NCBI RefSeq assembly: GCF_004116405.1
Contig: NZ_SDIC01000003.1
Location: 434,001-498,000 of the forward strand
Length of the DNA: 64,000 nt
Direction: 5' to 3'
Source: Halegenticoccus tardaugens
GTDB taxonomy: Archaea; Halobacteriota; Halobacteria; Halobacteriales; Haloferacaceae
Shown: positions 8,075-16,389 of the stretch, piece after piece
Position numbering within the stretch: position 1 is the stretch's first letter
Layout: every line of letters starts with the position of its first letter
Translations under genes and position numbers: made by a program
The notes under the pieces: model-generated
What the model saw: the letters and a program-made list of their open reading frames with translations, nothing else
Told to the model about the DNA's origin: nothing
Database searches by the model: none

Positions 8075-8723
8075 CGCACAGCTCGACGAAGTTCCGCAGG
8101 ATGCGAAGCCCCGTCTCGCCGCTCTTTTCCGGGTGGAACTGCGTCCCGAAGACCGTACCCGTTCCGTCGGCGACCACGGCGGGAAAGTCGATCCCGTAGT
8201 CCGCGGTGGCGACGACGGCTTCCCGGTCCTCCGGAACCGCGTAGTACGAGTGGACGAAGTAGGCGTACTCGCCGTCGACCCCCTCGACGAGCGGGTGCTC
8301 GCGCTCGACGTGCAGCCGGTTCCAGCCCATGTGCGGAACCTTCTGTCCCTGCGCGAACCGGACGTTTCGCCCGGGGACGAAGTTCAGCCCCTCGACCTCA
8401 CCCTCGCCGGCGCGCTCCGCCTCCTCGCTCGACGCGAGGAGCATCTGCATGCCGAGGCAGATCCCGAAGATCGGCTGGCCGCGCTCTCGGGCGTCGCGGA
8501 GCGCGTCGCGGAACGGGCCGGCGTTCTCCATCCCCTCGCTGAACGCCCCGACGCCGGGGAGGACGATGCCGTCGGCCTCGGCGAACGTCTCGGGGTCGTC
8601 CGTGATCGTCACGTTCGCGCCGGCGCGTTCGAGTCCGCGCGTGGCGCTCCGAAGGTTGCCGAGTCCGTAGTCGACGACGACGACCTCGGCGAGCGCCCGC
8701 TCTGGCGGCGTGGTCGTGCTCAT
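8064..8723 (-). CDS. hisH: imidazole glycerol phosphate synthase, glutaminase subunit
   Basis: A 219-residue class I glutamine amidotransferase supplies ammonia to HisF in histidine synthesis. VVVDYGLGNLRSATRGLERA marks the HisH N-terminus, the catalytic cysteine is in GICLGMQMLL near residue 98, and the His/Glu pair is in GTQFHPEKSG near the C-terminus. KVPHMGWNRL is also characteristic of HisH. hisF is not in this window, but hisE is 2.9 kb further along, so histidine genes are dispersed as usual in haloarchaea. Its stop codon lies in the second copy of a 14-base tandem duplication. Confidence 0.96.
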   Translation of the reverse strand: MSTTTPPERALAEVVVVDYGLGNLRSATRGLERAGANVTITDDPETFAEADGIVLPGVGAFSEGMENAGPFRDALRDARERGQPIFGICLGMQMLLASSEEAERAGEGEVEGLNFVPGRNVRFAQGQKVPHMGWNRLHVEREHPLVEGVDGEYAYFVHSYYAVPEDREAVVATADYGIDFPAVVADGTGTVFGTQFHPEKSGETGLRILRNFVELCADG

Positions 8724-8790
8724 ACCGACACTGGGGGACGACCGGGCAAGTCGCTTTCCGTTCGGGCAGCGGGAACCGCGAGTCGCCTCA

Positions 8791-9387
8791 TCAGTAGTCG
8801 CCGAGCGACGACTGGCCGCCGTCGCCCTCGGTCGCTCCCGCGATCTCCGCCGCGCGGCGGATCGCGTCCTCGAACGTCTCGGCCTGGCTCCGGTCGTACA
8901 GCGTCGCCGCCGGGTGGACCGAAATGAGCACCCGCCGGGACGCGCCGCCGAGGCGGGCGTCGACCACGTCGCCCGCCTCCTTCGTCACCGCGACGGATCG
9001 GTCGAGGAGGTGTTCGCCCGGCACCTTTCCGAGCGTGACGATCAGGTCGGGCTCGACGAGGTCGATCTCGCGTTCGAGGTAGCCGCGGCAGTTGTTCAGC
9101 TCCTCCTTCGTCGGATCGCGGTTCCCCGGCGGCCGACAGCGAACGCAGTTGGTGATGCGAACGTCCGCCCGAGAGAGTCCGACGTCGCGCAGCGCGTCGT
9201 CGAGCACGGACCCCGAGCGGCCGACGAACGGCTCGCCCTGCCTGTCCTCGCTCTCGCCCGGCCCCTCGCCGACGAACAGCAAGTCGGCGTCTTCGGGGCC
9301 CGTTCCGTTGACAATTTGGCTCCGGCCGTCGACCAGCGCCGGACAGCGCTCGCACTCCAGCACGCGGAGGCCCTCCATGGTTCCCAT
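8791..9387 (-). CDS. family 4 uracil-DNA glycosylase (Fe-S)
   Basis: A 198-residue repair enzyme removes uracil from DNA. The start MGTMEGLRVLECERCPALV carries the first two cluster cysteines (CERC). LFVGEGPGESEDRQGEPFVG is the family active-site motif, NCVRCRPPGNRDP carries two further cysteines, and VHPAA near the end is the second catalytic motif. The [4Fe-4S] cluster is characteristic of family 4. An upstream extension of the frame is Arg-rich and unconserved in character, so the ATG at 9387 is preferred; the ATG at 9378 is also possible. It is followed at 26 bases by DUF99 on the same strand, consistent with a repair-related unit. Confidence 0.92.
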   Translation of the reverse strand: MGTMEGLRVLECERCPALVDGRSQIVNGTGPEDADLLFVGEGPGESEDRQGEPFVGRSGSVLDDALRDVGLSRADVRITNCVRCRPPGNRDPTKEELNNCRGYLEREIDLVEPDLIVTLGKVPGEHLLDRSVAVTKEAGDVVDARLGGASRRVLISVHPAATLYDRSQAETFEDAIRRAAEIAGATEGDGGQSSLGDY

Positions 9388-9412
9388 GTGGGGGCGTCCG
9401 GGCGGCAGCGGC

Positions 9413-9985
9413 TTAACGTTCCGCCCTCGGTTCGTCGGCGACCCATCCCCGCGCCGCCCGCGCCGCGAGCCGCGCCACGCGCAGCGGCTCCGGTCGACCT
9501 CCCTCGGGGGTGAACGCCCGCACGACACGCGCCGCATCGTCCTCGTCGAGACCGACGGCGCGGACGAAGCGCACCTCGCCGTTCACGTCGATCCGCCGGC
9601 GCGGCGGCTGTGCCAGATACGTCTCCAGCCGCCGATCGAGTTCGTCGCCGGAAAAGTGCTCGCGCAGCGCCGGTTCGAGCCCGGAACTCGGTTCGAACGA
9701 GACGGACAGGACGGGGCGCGCCGCGGCCGCGGCGATCGCGCGGAGGTCGACGACGTTGAACCACGCCGGGGCGACGCCGGACACGAAGAGGTAGCGTACG
9801 TCCTCGCGATCCAACTCCTGAAAAAGCGTTCGGATCGACTCGGTCGCGTCGGTTCCGCCGACGGTGCAGGACCCGAAGGCGAAGCCGTCGACGACCCGGT
9901 CGGCCCGGACGAGCGCCCCGGCCAGCGCGCTCCGGTCCGTCGCGTCGGACGCGGCCACGCCCAGCGCCCTGGCCCCGGGCTTCAC
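9413..9985 (-). CDS. DUF99 (UPF0215) family protein
   Basis: This 190-residue protein begins with GTG one base after the stop codon of the preceding small gene. It has DUF99 signatures: RALGVAASD, DGFAFGSCTVGGTDAT, and SGVAPAWFNVVDL. DUF99 is structurally related to endonuclease V, but a nuclease activity for this archaeal branch is not established to my knowledge. The neighbouring uracil-DNA glycosylase makes a DNA-maintenance role plausible but this is inference from context. Confidence 0.85.
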   Translation of the reverse strand: MKPGARALGVAASDATDRSALAGALVRADRVVDGFAFGSCTVGGTDATESIRTLFQELDREDVRYLFVSGVAPAWFNVVDLRAIAAAAARPVLSVSFEPSSGLEPALREHFSGDELDRRLETYLAQPPRRRIDVNGEVRFVRAVGLDEDDAARVVRAFTPEGGRPEPLRVARLAARAARGWVADEPRAER

Positions 9986-9986
9986 C

Positions 9987-10163
9987 TCACCGCTCCTTTA
10001 TGTCCTTGAGGCGGTCGAGGAGTTCGTCGTTCGACGCACCGATCTCGAACTCGACGCTCCCCCGATGCTCGCTCTCGCCGGTCGCGACGCCGTCGTTCTC
10101 GTCGAGATCCGCGCTGTACTCCTGGCGCTCCTGTTCGGACTCGTCGTAGCTCCCGAATCCCAT
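9987..10163 (-). CDS. DUF5786 small acidic protein
   Basis: A 58-residue protein starts MGFGSYDESEQERQEYSADL and ends ASNDELLDRLKDIKER. It matches a short haloarchaeal family (DUF5786, sometimes named death domain-associated) with an acidic middle and a C-terminal helix. Its function is unknown. It is separated from the DUF99 start by one base, so the two are almost certainly cotranscribed. Confidence 0.82.
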   Translation of the reverse strand: MGFGSYDESEQERQEYSADLDENDGVATGESEHRGSVEFEIGASNDELLDRLKDIKER

Positions 10164-10283
10164 ACGCGTGTACGTTGTGGACCGGGACTGAAAAATCCGA
10201 CGCAGTGTCATCACGGTGTCACTTGCTCGGTGATATCCTCCGGCGTCCGCGATTTTTTCACCGCTCGCCCCCTCGCTACGGCT

Positions 10284-10910
10284 ATGGACCCCATTGTCGT
10301 GACCGCGGACGCGGAGCAGTTCACCTGCAACGCGTACCTCGTCCCCGGCGAGCGACCGACGCTGGTCGACGCCGGGACGATGCCCGGCGTCGCGGACGTC
10401 GTCGCGGAGCACACGGAGGAGCTCGACGCGGTCGTTCTCACCCACCAGCACGCCGACCACGTCGGCGAACTCGACGCCGTCCTCGACGCGTTCGACCCCG
10501 ACCTGTACGCGTACGGCGACCGTCCTCGTCGGACGCACGAACTGATGGACGGCGATACGGTTCGGATGGGCGACGACGACTACGAGGTCGTCTACACGCC
10601 GGGGCACGCCGCCGACCACGTCTCGCTCGTGAGCGACGAGGCGCTGTTCAGCGGCGACGTCGTCGTCTACAACGACGCCGCGTTCTCCGACGGAAGCTTC
10701 GGTCGGACGGACATGCCGGGACAGTCCCGCGAGCGGCTCATCGAGAGCATCGCCGCGCTCCTCGACCGGCTCCCCGATTCGGTGACCGCGATGTACGCCG
10801 GCCACGGCGACGTCTACCGCGCGACCGAGGACGAATCCGTCCGCGACGTCGTCGAGCGGGCGCTGGCGCGCGCGGAGCGCCGCGAGCCGAAGTACCCCGA
10901 CGAGGGGTGA
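10284..10910 (+). CDS. MBL-fold metallo-hydrolase (glyoxalase II-like)
   Basis: A 208-residue protein has the metallo-beta-lactamase core: TLVDAG, the metal-binding HQHADH in VVLTHQHADHVGELDAV, then YTPGHAADHVSL and LFSGDVVVYND, and a final ligand in MYAGHGD. This compact form resembles hydroxyacylglutathione hydrolase-type thioesterases, but substrate cannot be read from sequence. Upstream is divergent from the DUF5786 gene. The ATG at 10284 directly precedes the first beta strand. Confidence 0.88.
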   Translation: MDPIVVTADAEQFTCNAYLVPGERPTLVDAGTMPGVADVVAEHTEELDAVVLTHQHADHVGELDAVLDAFDPDLYAYGDRPRRTHELMDGDTVRMGDDDYEVVYTPGHAADHVSLVSDEALFSGDVVVYNDAAFSDGSFGRTDMPGQSRERLIESIAALLDRLPDSVTAMYAGHGDVYRATEDESVRDVVERALARAERREPKYPDEG

Positions 10911-10950
10911 ACGCGGCGAGGGTTATGCCCTCGCGGGCCGTACCGTTCGC

Positions 10951-11361
10951 ATGGCAACCGGTTCGGATGCGACGAGGTCGAACGTGAACGCACGAAAGCG
11001 CGGATTCGGTACGGGATCGCTCACCCGACTCGACTACGTCGGCGTCGCGCTCGCCGCGGTGACGGGGATCGTCCACCTCGCGCTGGGCGTCGCAAACCTT
11101 CCCAGTCCGCTGGCGATCAGCTTCGTCCTCGCCGGACTGGGCTTCTTCGGCGGAATCGCCCTGCTGGCGGCGGGGTACGACCGTCGCCGTCTCCTCCTCG
11201 CCGGCATCCCCTTCGTCGGCGTCCAGATCGTCGCGTACGTCGCGCTGAACTGGCCGAACGTGCTCTCGCCGGTCGGTATCGCGGACAAGCTGGTCCAGCT
11301 CGGGCTCTTGGCCGTGCTCGTCGCGTCGTTGCGCCGCGAGAAGAACGGAGAACCGAGTTAG
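10951..11361 (+). CDS. four-helix membrane protein (DUF7475-like)
   Basis: The 136-residue protein has four hydrophobic segments (about residues 28-47, 51-72, 79-98 and 105-124) after a polar basic N-terminus containing ARKRGF. A similar arrangement is found in the haloarchaeal family DUF7475; function is unknown. Its stop codon overlaps the stop codon of the convergent L40e gene by four bases. Confidence 0.7.
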   Translation: MATGSDATRSNVNARKRGFGTGSLTRLDYVGVALAAVTGIVHLALGVANLPSPLAISFVLAGLGFFGGIALLAAGYDRRRLLLAGIPFVGVQIVAYVALNWPNVLSPVGIADKLVQLGLLAVLVASLRREKNGEPS

Positions 11362-11507
11362 GCGTTGCGCGGCTCCTTGGACTTCGGGCGGAGGTGCTTG
11401 TACCCGCACTTGCGGCAGCTGGTCGCCCGCTTCGGATTGCGGGCGTTACAGCGCATGCAGATCTGCTTTTCGAGCGTCCGGTCGACCGCGGGATCGAAAC
11501 TCGGCAT
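11358..11507 (-). CDS. rpl40e: 50S ribosomal protein L40e
   Basis: This 49-residue zinc-ribbon ribosomal protein is encoded from the ATG at 11505-11507. It reads [20 protein letters not shown], then [20 protein letters not shown] and PKSKEPRNA. The two CxxC pairs (CMRC, CRKC) bind zinc and the rest is basic, as in archaeal L40e. It is too short for many ORF callers. hisE lies upstream on the same strand. Its end overlaps the membrane protein gene on the other strand by four bases. Confidence 0.95.
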   Translation of the reverse strand: MPSFDPAVDRTLEKQICMRCNARNPKRATSCRKCGYKHLRPKSKEPRNA

Positions 11508-11585
11508 ACGGCGGATTTGCCCGGCCGCCGGTATAACGGTTGCGAGACGGTGCGGCGACGCGACGCGCCGCCCGAATGGCGATCC

Positions 11586-11945
11586 TCAGCGCCCGCCGAA
11601 GCGCGCGTCGAGTTCTCCCCGGAGGTCGTCGAGGGTCACGCCCTTCGCCGCGAGCAGGACGAACAGGTGGTAGACGAGGTCCGCGCTCTCGGCTCTGATC
11701 TCGGCGTCGTCGTCGTCCTTCGCGGCCAAAATCAGCTCCGTCGTCTCCTCTCCGAGCTTCTCCAGGACGGCGTTCTCGCCCTTCTCGTGGGTGAAAAGCG
11801 AGGTCGTGTACGAACCCTCGGGTAGTTCCGCCCTGCGCGATTCGACGAGCGCGAACAGCTCGTCGAGAACGTCGTCCGCCGATCCGCCGTTCGTCCCCCC
11901 GCCGTCCGTCGCCTCGCCGTCCGCGGGCGGCTCTCGGTCGCTCAT
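11586..11945 (-). CDS. hisE: phosphoribosyl-ATP pyrophosphatase
   Basis: A 119-residue enzyme carries out the second step of histidine synthesis, hydrolysing phosphoribosyl-ATP. The MazG-like all-helical fold shows in SYTTSLFTHEKGENAVLEKL and GEETTELILAAKDDD, followed by ESADLVYHLFVLLAAKGV, with the metal-binding acidic residues in place. A Gly/Ser/Asp-rich N-terminal extension of about 25 residues is typical of haloarchaeal versions. pdxT lies 131 bases upstream on the same strand. Confidence 0.95.
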   Translation of the reverse strand: MSDREPPADGEATDGGGTNGGSADDVLDELFALVESRRAELPEGSYTTSLFTHEKGENAVLEKLGEETTELILAAKDDDDAEIRAESADLVYHLFVLLAAKGVTLDDLRGELDARFGGR

Positions 11946-12075
11946 ACCTCCTCCGTCGAAGGGCGGACGGAAAAACGTCTCCGTCCGCGGCCGAGGATCG
12001 CGCTCGCGCCTGCGGTTCCCACGGGCCTTCTGTTCCCGCGGGTTTCGTCCCCCACGGGCTTCGGACCTTCGGCGG

Positions 12076-12651
12076 CTACTCGAAGAGGGCCAGCCGGTGG
12101 ATGCGGTCGTCGGGCGTCAGCTCCGGGTGGAAGGACGTGCCGACGACGGGGCCGTCGCGGACGACGACGGGCGCGTCCCCCCACCGCGCGAGCACCGTCG
12201 CGTCGCCGACCTCGTCGACGAGCGGCGCTCGGATGAACACCGCCGGAAACGGCTCGTCGAGCCCCGTCACGTCGACGACCGCCTCGAAGCTGTCCTTCTG
12301 CCTGCCGAACGCGTTGCGGTCGACGGTCGCGTCGACGAGGTCGAGCGTCGCGACGCGCTCGTCCTTCGCGTCGCGCGAGGCGACGATGAGGCCGGCGCAG
12401 GTCGCGAGGACGGGCTTTTCGGCCGCGGCGTGCGCGCGGATCTCGTCGTCCATCCCTTCGCTCCGCAGGAGCCTGGAGATCGTCGTCGACTCCCCGCCGG
12501 GCAGGACGAGCGCGTCGCAGTCGGGGACGAGTCCGGACCGACGGATCTCGACGACCTCGGCCTCCGTGTCGGCGGCGCGCGCGGCGCGCTCGACGGCTCC
12601 GGCGTGCTCGCTCACGTTCCCCTGCACGGCGACGACGCCGACGCGTGTCAT
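12076..12651 (-). CDS. pdxT: pyridoxal 5'-phosphate synthase, glutaminase subunit
   Basis: A 191-residue class I glutaminase supplies ammonia to PdxS for vitamin B6 synthesis. MTRVGVVAVQGNVSEHAGAV is the PdxT N-terminus, LVLPGGESTTISRLL the G-G-E-S motif, VLATCAGLIVAS the catalytic cysteine, and GTSFHPELTPD the His/Glu dyad. The ATG at 12651 is chosen over a start nine codons upstream because it matches the family N-terminus. pdxS is not in the window. Confidence 0.96.
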   Translation of the reverse strand: MTRVGVVAVQGNVSEHAGAVERAARAADTEAEVVEIRRSGLVPDCDALVLPGGESTTISRLLRSEGMDDEIRAHAAAEKPVLATCAGLIVASRDAKDERVATLDLVDATVDRNAFGRQKDSFEAVVDVTGLDEPFPAVFIRAPLVDEVGDATVLARWGDAPVVVRDGPVVGTSFHPELTPDDRIHRLALFE

Positions 12652-12690
12652 GCCCGACCGTCGGCACCGCCCGGACAAAAAGAGACCGAC

Positions 12691-12855
12691 CTAGAACGCG
12701 AGGATGTTCAGGATCTCGATCCCGATGCCGAAGAGGACGCCGGACGCGACCACGGTCTTCGGATCGATTCGGATGGCGTTTCGGTCCTCGGCGTCGAAGT
12801 ACCGGACGAGCCCCGCGCTCGACATCAGGCCCCCGGTGTTCTGTCCGCGGCTCAT
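12691..12855 (-). CDS. preprotein translocase Sec61-beta subunit
   Basis: This 54-residue protein reads [20 protein letters not shown], then [19 protein letters not shown], then a single C-terminal membrane helix ([15 protein letters not shown]). That is the standard archaeal Sec61-beta layout, with a cytosolic N-terminus and one tail anchor beside SecYE. An upstream extension of the frame runs through unlikely sequence, so the ATG at 12855 is used. It precedes pdxT by 39 bases on the same strand and may share a transcript. Confidence 0.93.
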   Translation of the reverse strand: MSRGQNTGGLMSSAGLVRYFDAEDRNAIRIDPKTVVASGVLFGIGIEILNILAF

Positions 12856-12970
12856 ACACGTCCCTCCACCCGTCTCGCTCCTAAACGTTTCGCTCCGACC
12901 GCCGTCGACCCCCCGCCTCGCCGGTGGGAAACCCTTATGCGCGCCCGTAAGCAATGCCGAAGAGGGTACA

Positions 12971-13237
12971 ATGACCGTTCGACTCAAAGACTTTTACGCG
13001 GACTGGTGCGGGCCGTGCAAGACGCAGGACCCGATTCTGGAGGAGCTGGAGGGCGATTACCCCGAGGTCTCCTTCGAGAAGGTGAACGTCGACGAGGAGC
13101 AGGACATCGCCAATCAGTATCAGGTGCGGTCGCTCCCGACGCTCATCGTCGAGAACGAGGAGGGCGTCGTCGACCGCTTCGTCGGCGTCACCCAGCGCGA
13201 GGACCTCGAAGCCGCGCTCGCCGACGCCGGCGCTTGA
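12971..13237 (+). CDS. short thioredoxin-like protein
   Basis: An 88-residue protein places the active site WCGPC at residues 12-16, directly after the first strand (VRLKDFYAD). The cis-proline motif is LPTLIV. It lacks the first strand and helix of typical 105-residue thioredoxins. Small redox proteins of this length are known in archaea. It is divergent from Sec61-beta. The ATG at 12971 is the only sensible start; extending upstream would run through the divergent promoter. It probably reduces protein disulfides in the cytosol; its reductase partner is not visible here. Confidence 0.9.
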   Translation: MTVRLKDFYADWCGPCKTQDPILEELEGDYPEVSFEKVNVDEEQDIANQYQVRSLPTLIVENEEGVVDRFVGVTQREDLEAALADAGA

Positions 13238-13285
13238 GCGCACAATCCGACACCGAAAGCAGCTTTTGGCGCGGCTCTGCGTGGG

Positions 13286-13954
13286 TTACTCGAATCGAAC
13301 GCCGAGGTCGTGCATCCCGTCGTTGTTCGACGCGACGTTGATCAAAAGCGGCGTGATTCCCTCCACCTCCGGCGCGTTGGCGATCCCGCCCGCGTCGAGC
13401 GCGCGCAGCCCCTCGATGCCCTCGGCGAGCAGCCGGACCGTCTCCTTCGCGTCCTCGTCGTCGGCGACGAGCAGCGTGTCGATCCCGAGGTCCGCGTCGA
13501 GGTCGGCCAGCCGCCCCGCCGCGAGGTTGTGGAACGCGCCGACGACCGGAACGTCGGCCGGGGCGGCGTCCGCGGCGAGCTTCGTCACGCTGCCGGCGCT
13601 CGGCGCGTGGTAGTGAAAGCCCGCGTCGTCCCGCCGTATCCCCGTCGCCGGGCTGACGAGCACGTCCGCGCCGTCGAGCCTGTCGGCGATGGCCTCGACC
13701 GTGTCGGCGACGTGGTACGGCGGCACCGCGAGGACGATCACGTCCGCGCGGTCGGCCGCCATCCCGTTTTCGAACCCCTTGATCGACACCTCGACGCCGC
13801 GGCTGTCGAGTTCGGTCTCGTACTCCTCGGCTTTCGTCCGCGCCCGCTCCGGGTCGCGAGAGCCGATGAGCACCTCGTGGTCCGTGTGGAACGCCCACCG
13901 GAGCGCGAGCCCCTCGCCGATGTCCCCGGTGCCGCCGAGCAACGCGATTCGCAT
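13286..13954 (-). CDS. npdG: F420-dependent NADP reductase (NADPH-dependent F420 reductase)
   Basis: The 222-residue enzyme transfers hydride between F420H2 and NADP+. MRIALLGGTGDIGEGLALRW is the Rossmann N-terminus, GSRDPERARTKAEEY supplies the NADP phosphate-binding S-R region, and VVGAFHNLAAGRL and DAGGIANAPEVEGITPLLIN match the F420 reductase family. This gives haloarchaea a link between F420 and NADPH pools. The start ATG at 13954 fits the nucleotide-binding strand. It is transcribed towards the thioredoxin gene. Confidence 0.94.
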   Translation of the reverse strand: MRIALLGGTGDIGEGLALRWAFHTDHEVLIGSRDPERARTKAEEYETELDSRGVEVSIKGFENGMAADRADVIVLAVPPYHVADTVEAIADRLDGADVLVSPATGIRRDDAGFHYHAPSAGSVTKLAADAAPADVPVVGAFHNLAAGRLADLDADLGIDTLLVADDEDAKETVRLLAEGIEGLRALDAGGIANAPEVEGITPLLINVASNNDGMHDLGVRFE

Positions 13955-14012
13955 ACTTCGACTGTGGCCGGTCGGGAGGTAAGCTTTGCGCGACCGGAGG
14001 CTTCTGCCCCCG

Positions 14013-14237
14013 TCACTCTCCTTCGTTTCGGTCGTCGCCGCCGACGCCGACGCCGAGGCGCTCGTACCCGCCGAAGTAGACCAGCCAGTAGGCGATCACG
14101 GGCACGAGGAACAGCACCCCGACGACGACGAACATCCGCGCGGTCGCGTCCGGCACGAGCACCGACGCCAGCCCGAGCCCGATCGCGTCCAGCGCGAGGA
14201 TCGTGAAGATGTACGTCGGAATCCCCTTTCGGATCAT
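14013..14237 (-). CDS. small two-helix membrane protein
   Basis: The 74-residue protein has two hydrophobic segments (about residues 7-26 and 34-54) and an acidic tail ending GDDRNEGE. Family not recognised. Its ATG overlaps the stop codon of the upstream HAD gene as ATGA, so it is translationally coupled to that gene. Confidence 0.7.
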   Translation of the reverse strand: MIRKGIPTYIFTILALDAIGLGLASVLVPDATARMFVVVGVLFLVPVIAYWLVYFGGYERLGVGVGGDDRNEGE

Positions 14238-15106
14238 TCGAGCAGGCGGGGCAGGTCGTTCACGGAGTCGATCACGGCCGCCGCGCCCTCGGCCTCGTAC
14301 TTGCGCCGCCCCTCCTCGCCGGTGAGCCCGCCCGTGAGCACGCCGACGCCGTAGTACTCGCGATCGGGGTCGGCGTCTGCGGCGTTCGTCGCGGTCCTGA
14401 CGTCGTCGAGCGTGTCGCCGACGAAGGCGACGGCGTCGGCGTCGAGCCGGTCCGCGAGCGTCGTGAGCGCCCGCGGGTGAGGTTTACCCTCGTCCCAGTC
14501 GTCCATCGTGAACCGGCGCTCGTCGGGCACGTCGAGGCCGACGCGCGAGAGCGCGATCTCGGCCTCCGCCGCCGGCCGCCCCGTGAGCACGCCGACGGGG
14601 AACCGGTCGGTCAGCGCCCGGATCGTCCCGGGCGTCGCCAGCACCGGCTCGTCGTGGACGTACCCCGGGACCTCGAACGGCGGCTCGTCGCCTTCGAGTT
14701 CGCGGTAGAGATCCCCGCCGAGGTAGAGCGCCTGAAACGTCTCCCGGAGCGCCTCGCGGTCCCACGCGTCGAACGCGCGCGCCCGGGCGGCCTCGGGGAG
14801 TTCCTCGACGACGGAGCGGGCGGCGTCGAGGCCGCCGCCGCGCGCCGCGATCGCGTCGGTGAACGCCTCGACCGACGGCTCCAGCCCCTCGCGGGTCGCG
14901 AGGACGAAGAGCGCCGCCGCGTCCGTCAGCTCCCAGTCGTTGTTGAACCCCCCGGCGTCCTTGAACGACTGCACGTCCCCCCTGTCGATGGTCTCCCCGT
15001 GGAGCCGTTCGACCGACTCGACGATCGCCCGGCGGTAGGAGTCGGCGACGTCGACGAGGACGCCGTCGACGTCGAGGACGACCGCGTCTGCGCGAAGTGA
15101 GTGCAT
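14234..15106 (-). CDS. HAD-superfamily phosphatase (TIGR01548-like)
   Basis: A 290-residue HAD hydrolase begins [20 protein letters not shown], with the catalytic D-x-D. A large helical cap follows, then VLTGRPAAE (motif II), [13 protein letters not shown] (motif III lysine) and [14 protein letters not shown] (motif IV). The long cap and the [20 protein letters not shown] stretch match the haloarchaeal TIGR01548 group, often annotated near histidinol-phosphatase or phosphoglycolate phosphatase functions; substrate is uncertain. The ATG at 15106 is preferred to an upstream extension. It is coupled to the small membrane protein downstream. Confidence 0.87.
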   Translation of the reverse strand: MHSLRADAVVLDVDGVLVDVADSYRRAIVESVERLHGETIDRGDVQSFKDAGGFNNDWELTDAAALFVLATREGLEPSVEAFTDAIAARGGGLDAARSVVEELPEAARARAFDAWDREALRETFQALYLGGDLYRELEGDEPPFEVPGYVHDEPVLATPGTIRALTDRFPVGVLTGRPAAEAEIALSRVGLDVPDERRFTMDDWDEGKPHPRALTTLADRLDADAVAFVGDTLDDVRTATNAADADPDREYYGVGVLTGGLTGEEGRRKYEAEGAAAVIDSVNDLPRLLE

Positions 15107-15213
15107 ACGGTAGACGCCCGTAGCTGACCGCTCCGGCGATATCAATGTGCCGACGCCGGTCGTCGATGTCGATTCGCGAGGCTCGGCCGTCGCTCTCGAT
15201 GCGCCGACGCCGA

Positions 15214-15648
15214 TCACCGGCGTCGACGGTTTCCCGATCGACCGTCGAGCGCGACGAACAGCGTCTCGCGACCGACCGCCTCGCGCCGGACGGGAACCGT
15301 CGGTTCGTCGTGGCCGAGCGTGGTGAAGAGAAAGTCGGCTCCGGCGGCGCGCGCGACTCGCCGAGTCGGCCGGTGGAGTTCGGGCGGGAGGTTCAGCGCG
15401 TACACGGCGTCGACGCGGTAGCGTTCCCCCGGATCTTCCCGCTCGCTTCGGGCGACGACGTCGTCGCGGACGAACCGAACGCCGTCGGGGACCGGTCGGT
15501 CGTACACGTCCGTCGCCGTCACCGACTTCCCGGCCGCCGCGAGCGCCGCCGCGACGTCCGGTCGGCGGCCGACGCCGACTTCGACGAGCCGATCGTACCG
15601 CGCGAGCCGAGCCGCGAGGGCGTCGCGGGTCGCAGTGTCACGCCCCAC
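15214..15648 (-). CDS. UPF0146 family protein
   Basis: This 144-residue protein starts with GTG at 15648. It has a truncated methyltransferase-like Rossmann core: [37 protein letters not shown], then [13 protein letters not shown] and [13 protein letters not shown], the signatures of UPF0146. No function is established. It is divergent from archaemetzincin with only 39 bases between start codons, so their promoters overlap. Confidence 0.85.
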   Translation of the reverse strand: MGRDTATRDALAARLARYDRLVEVGVGRRPDVAAALAAAGKSVTATDVYDRPVPDGVRFVRDDVVARSEREDPGERYRVDAVYALNLPPELHRPTRRVARAAGADFLFTTLGHDEPTVPVRREAVGRETLFVALDGRSGNRRRR

Positions 15649-15687
15649 GTCGGGATATTTATTGGCCGCGCCCGCTTAACGCCTTCC
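15649..15687. promoter_or_regulatory. overlapping divergent promoters (UPF0146 / archaemetzincin)
   Basis: GATATTTATTGG at 15654-15665 is about 27 bases before the amzA start on the plus strand. GCGTTAAGC on the minus strand (about 15674-15682) is about 29 bases before the UPF0146 start. The two boxes lie face to face within 39 bases, so transcription of one gene may limit the other. Confidence 0.5.
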
Positions 15688-16209
15688 ATGCTTGTCGATA
15701 TCGTGCCCATCGGGGACGTCCCCGCGCAGGTAAAGCGCGAGGCGTCGGCGGCGCTGCGCTCCGTGTACGACGTCGACGTGACGGTCCACGACGAGCAGAG
15801 CATCCCCGAGGGCGCGTTCGATCGCGGTCGCAACCAATACCGGGCTGAGGAGTTCATCGAACTCGCGAGTCGCACCGGCACCGGGGACAAGAACATCGGC
15901 ATCACGGCGCAGGACCTCTACTACCGCCGCCGCAACTACGTCTTCGGGCTGGCGTACCTCAACGGCAACGGCTCCGTCATCTCCACGTATCGGCTCCAGA
16001 CCTCCTCCGACGGCGGCATCTCGACCAAGCCCGCCCGTGAGGTGTTCTCCGACCGCGTCCGAAAGGAGGTCGTCCACGAGATCGGTCACACGTTCGGCCT
16101 CGAACACTGCGACAACTCGAAGTGCGTGATGAGCTTCTCCCCCACGGTGCGCGAGGTCGACGTCAAGGAGGAGAACCTCTGCGGGACCTGCAGCCGTCAC
16201 CTCGGCTGA
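15688..16209 (+). CDS. amzA: archaemetzincin (zinc metallopeptidase)
   Basis: A 173-residue metzincin has the archaemetzincin signature: HEIGHTFGLEH at residues 130-140 (catalytic zinc ligands H130, H134, H140 and base E131), followed at once by C-x4-C-V-M and, about 17 residues later, CGTC, which together form the second zinc site and Met-turn. The N-terminal half (DIVPIGDVPAQVKREASAAL) matches the family. Physiological substrate is unknown. The ATG at 15688 follows a TATA-like element at the leaderless distance. Confidence 0.94.
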   Translation: MLVDIVPIGDVPAQVKREASAALRSVYDVDVTVHDEQSIPEGAFDRGRNQYRAEEFIELASRTGTGDKNIGITAQDLYYRRRNYVFGLAYLNGNGSVISTYRLQTSSDGGISTKPAREVFSDRVRKEVVHEIGHTFGLEHCDNSKCVMSFSPTVREVDVKEENLCGTCSRHLG

Positions 16210-16389
16210 TCCGTACGCCGCCTTCGCCTCGCCTCCCGCCGCCTCCGCCTCGACTCTCGCCACCTCCGTCTCGCTCCCCTCGCTTTCTCGTCTCGCGCCC
16301 GACTTACCCGCGCCGGCCGGTTCCCGTCTCCCGGGAACGACGCCGTCGATTGATCCCCCGCTCGTTCGTACCCCCGGTCGTGGAGTAAG

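Noticed and set aside
12015-12063. Three weak repeats of about 16-17 bases (TTCCCACGGGCCTTC-like) between hisE and pdxT
   Set aside because: Too degenerate and short to separate from compositional bias; no link to a function.
15140-15230. Two copies of GCCGACGCCG in the gap between the HAD and UPF0146 genes
   Set aside because: Low-complexity GTC/GAC-rich sequence common in this genome; similarity beyond about ten bases is poor.
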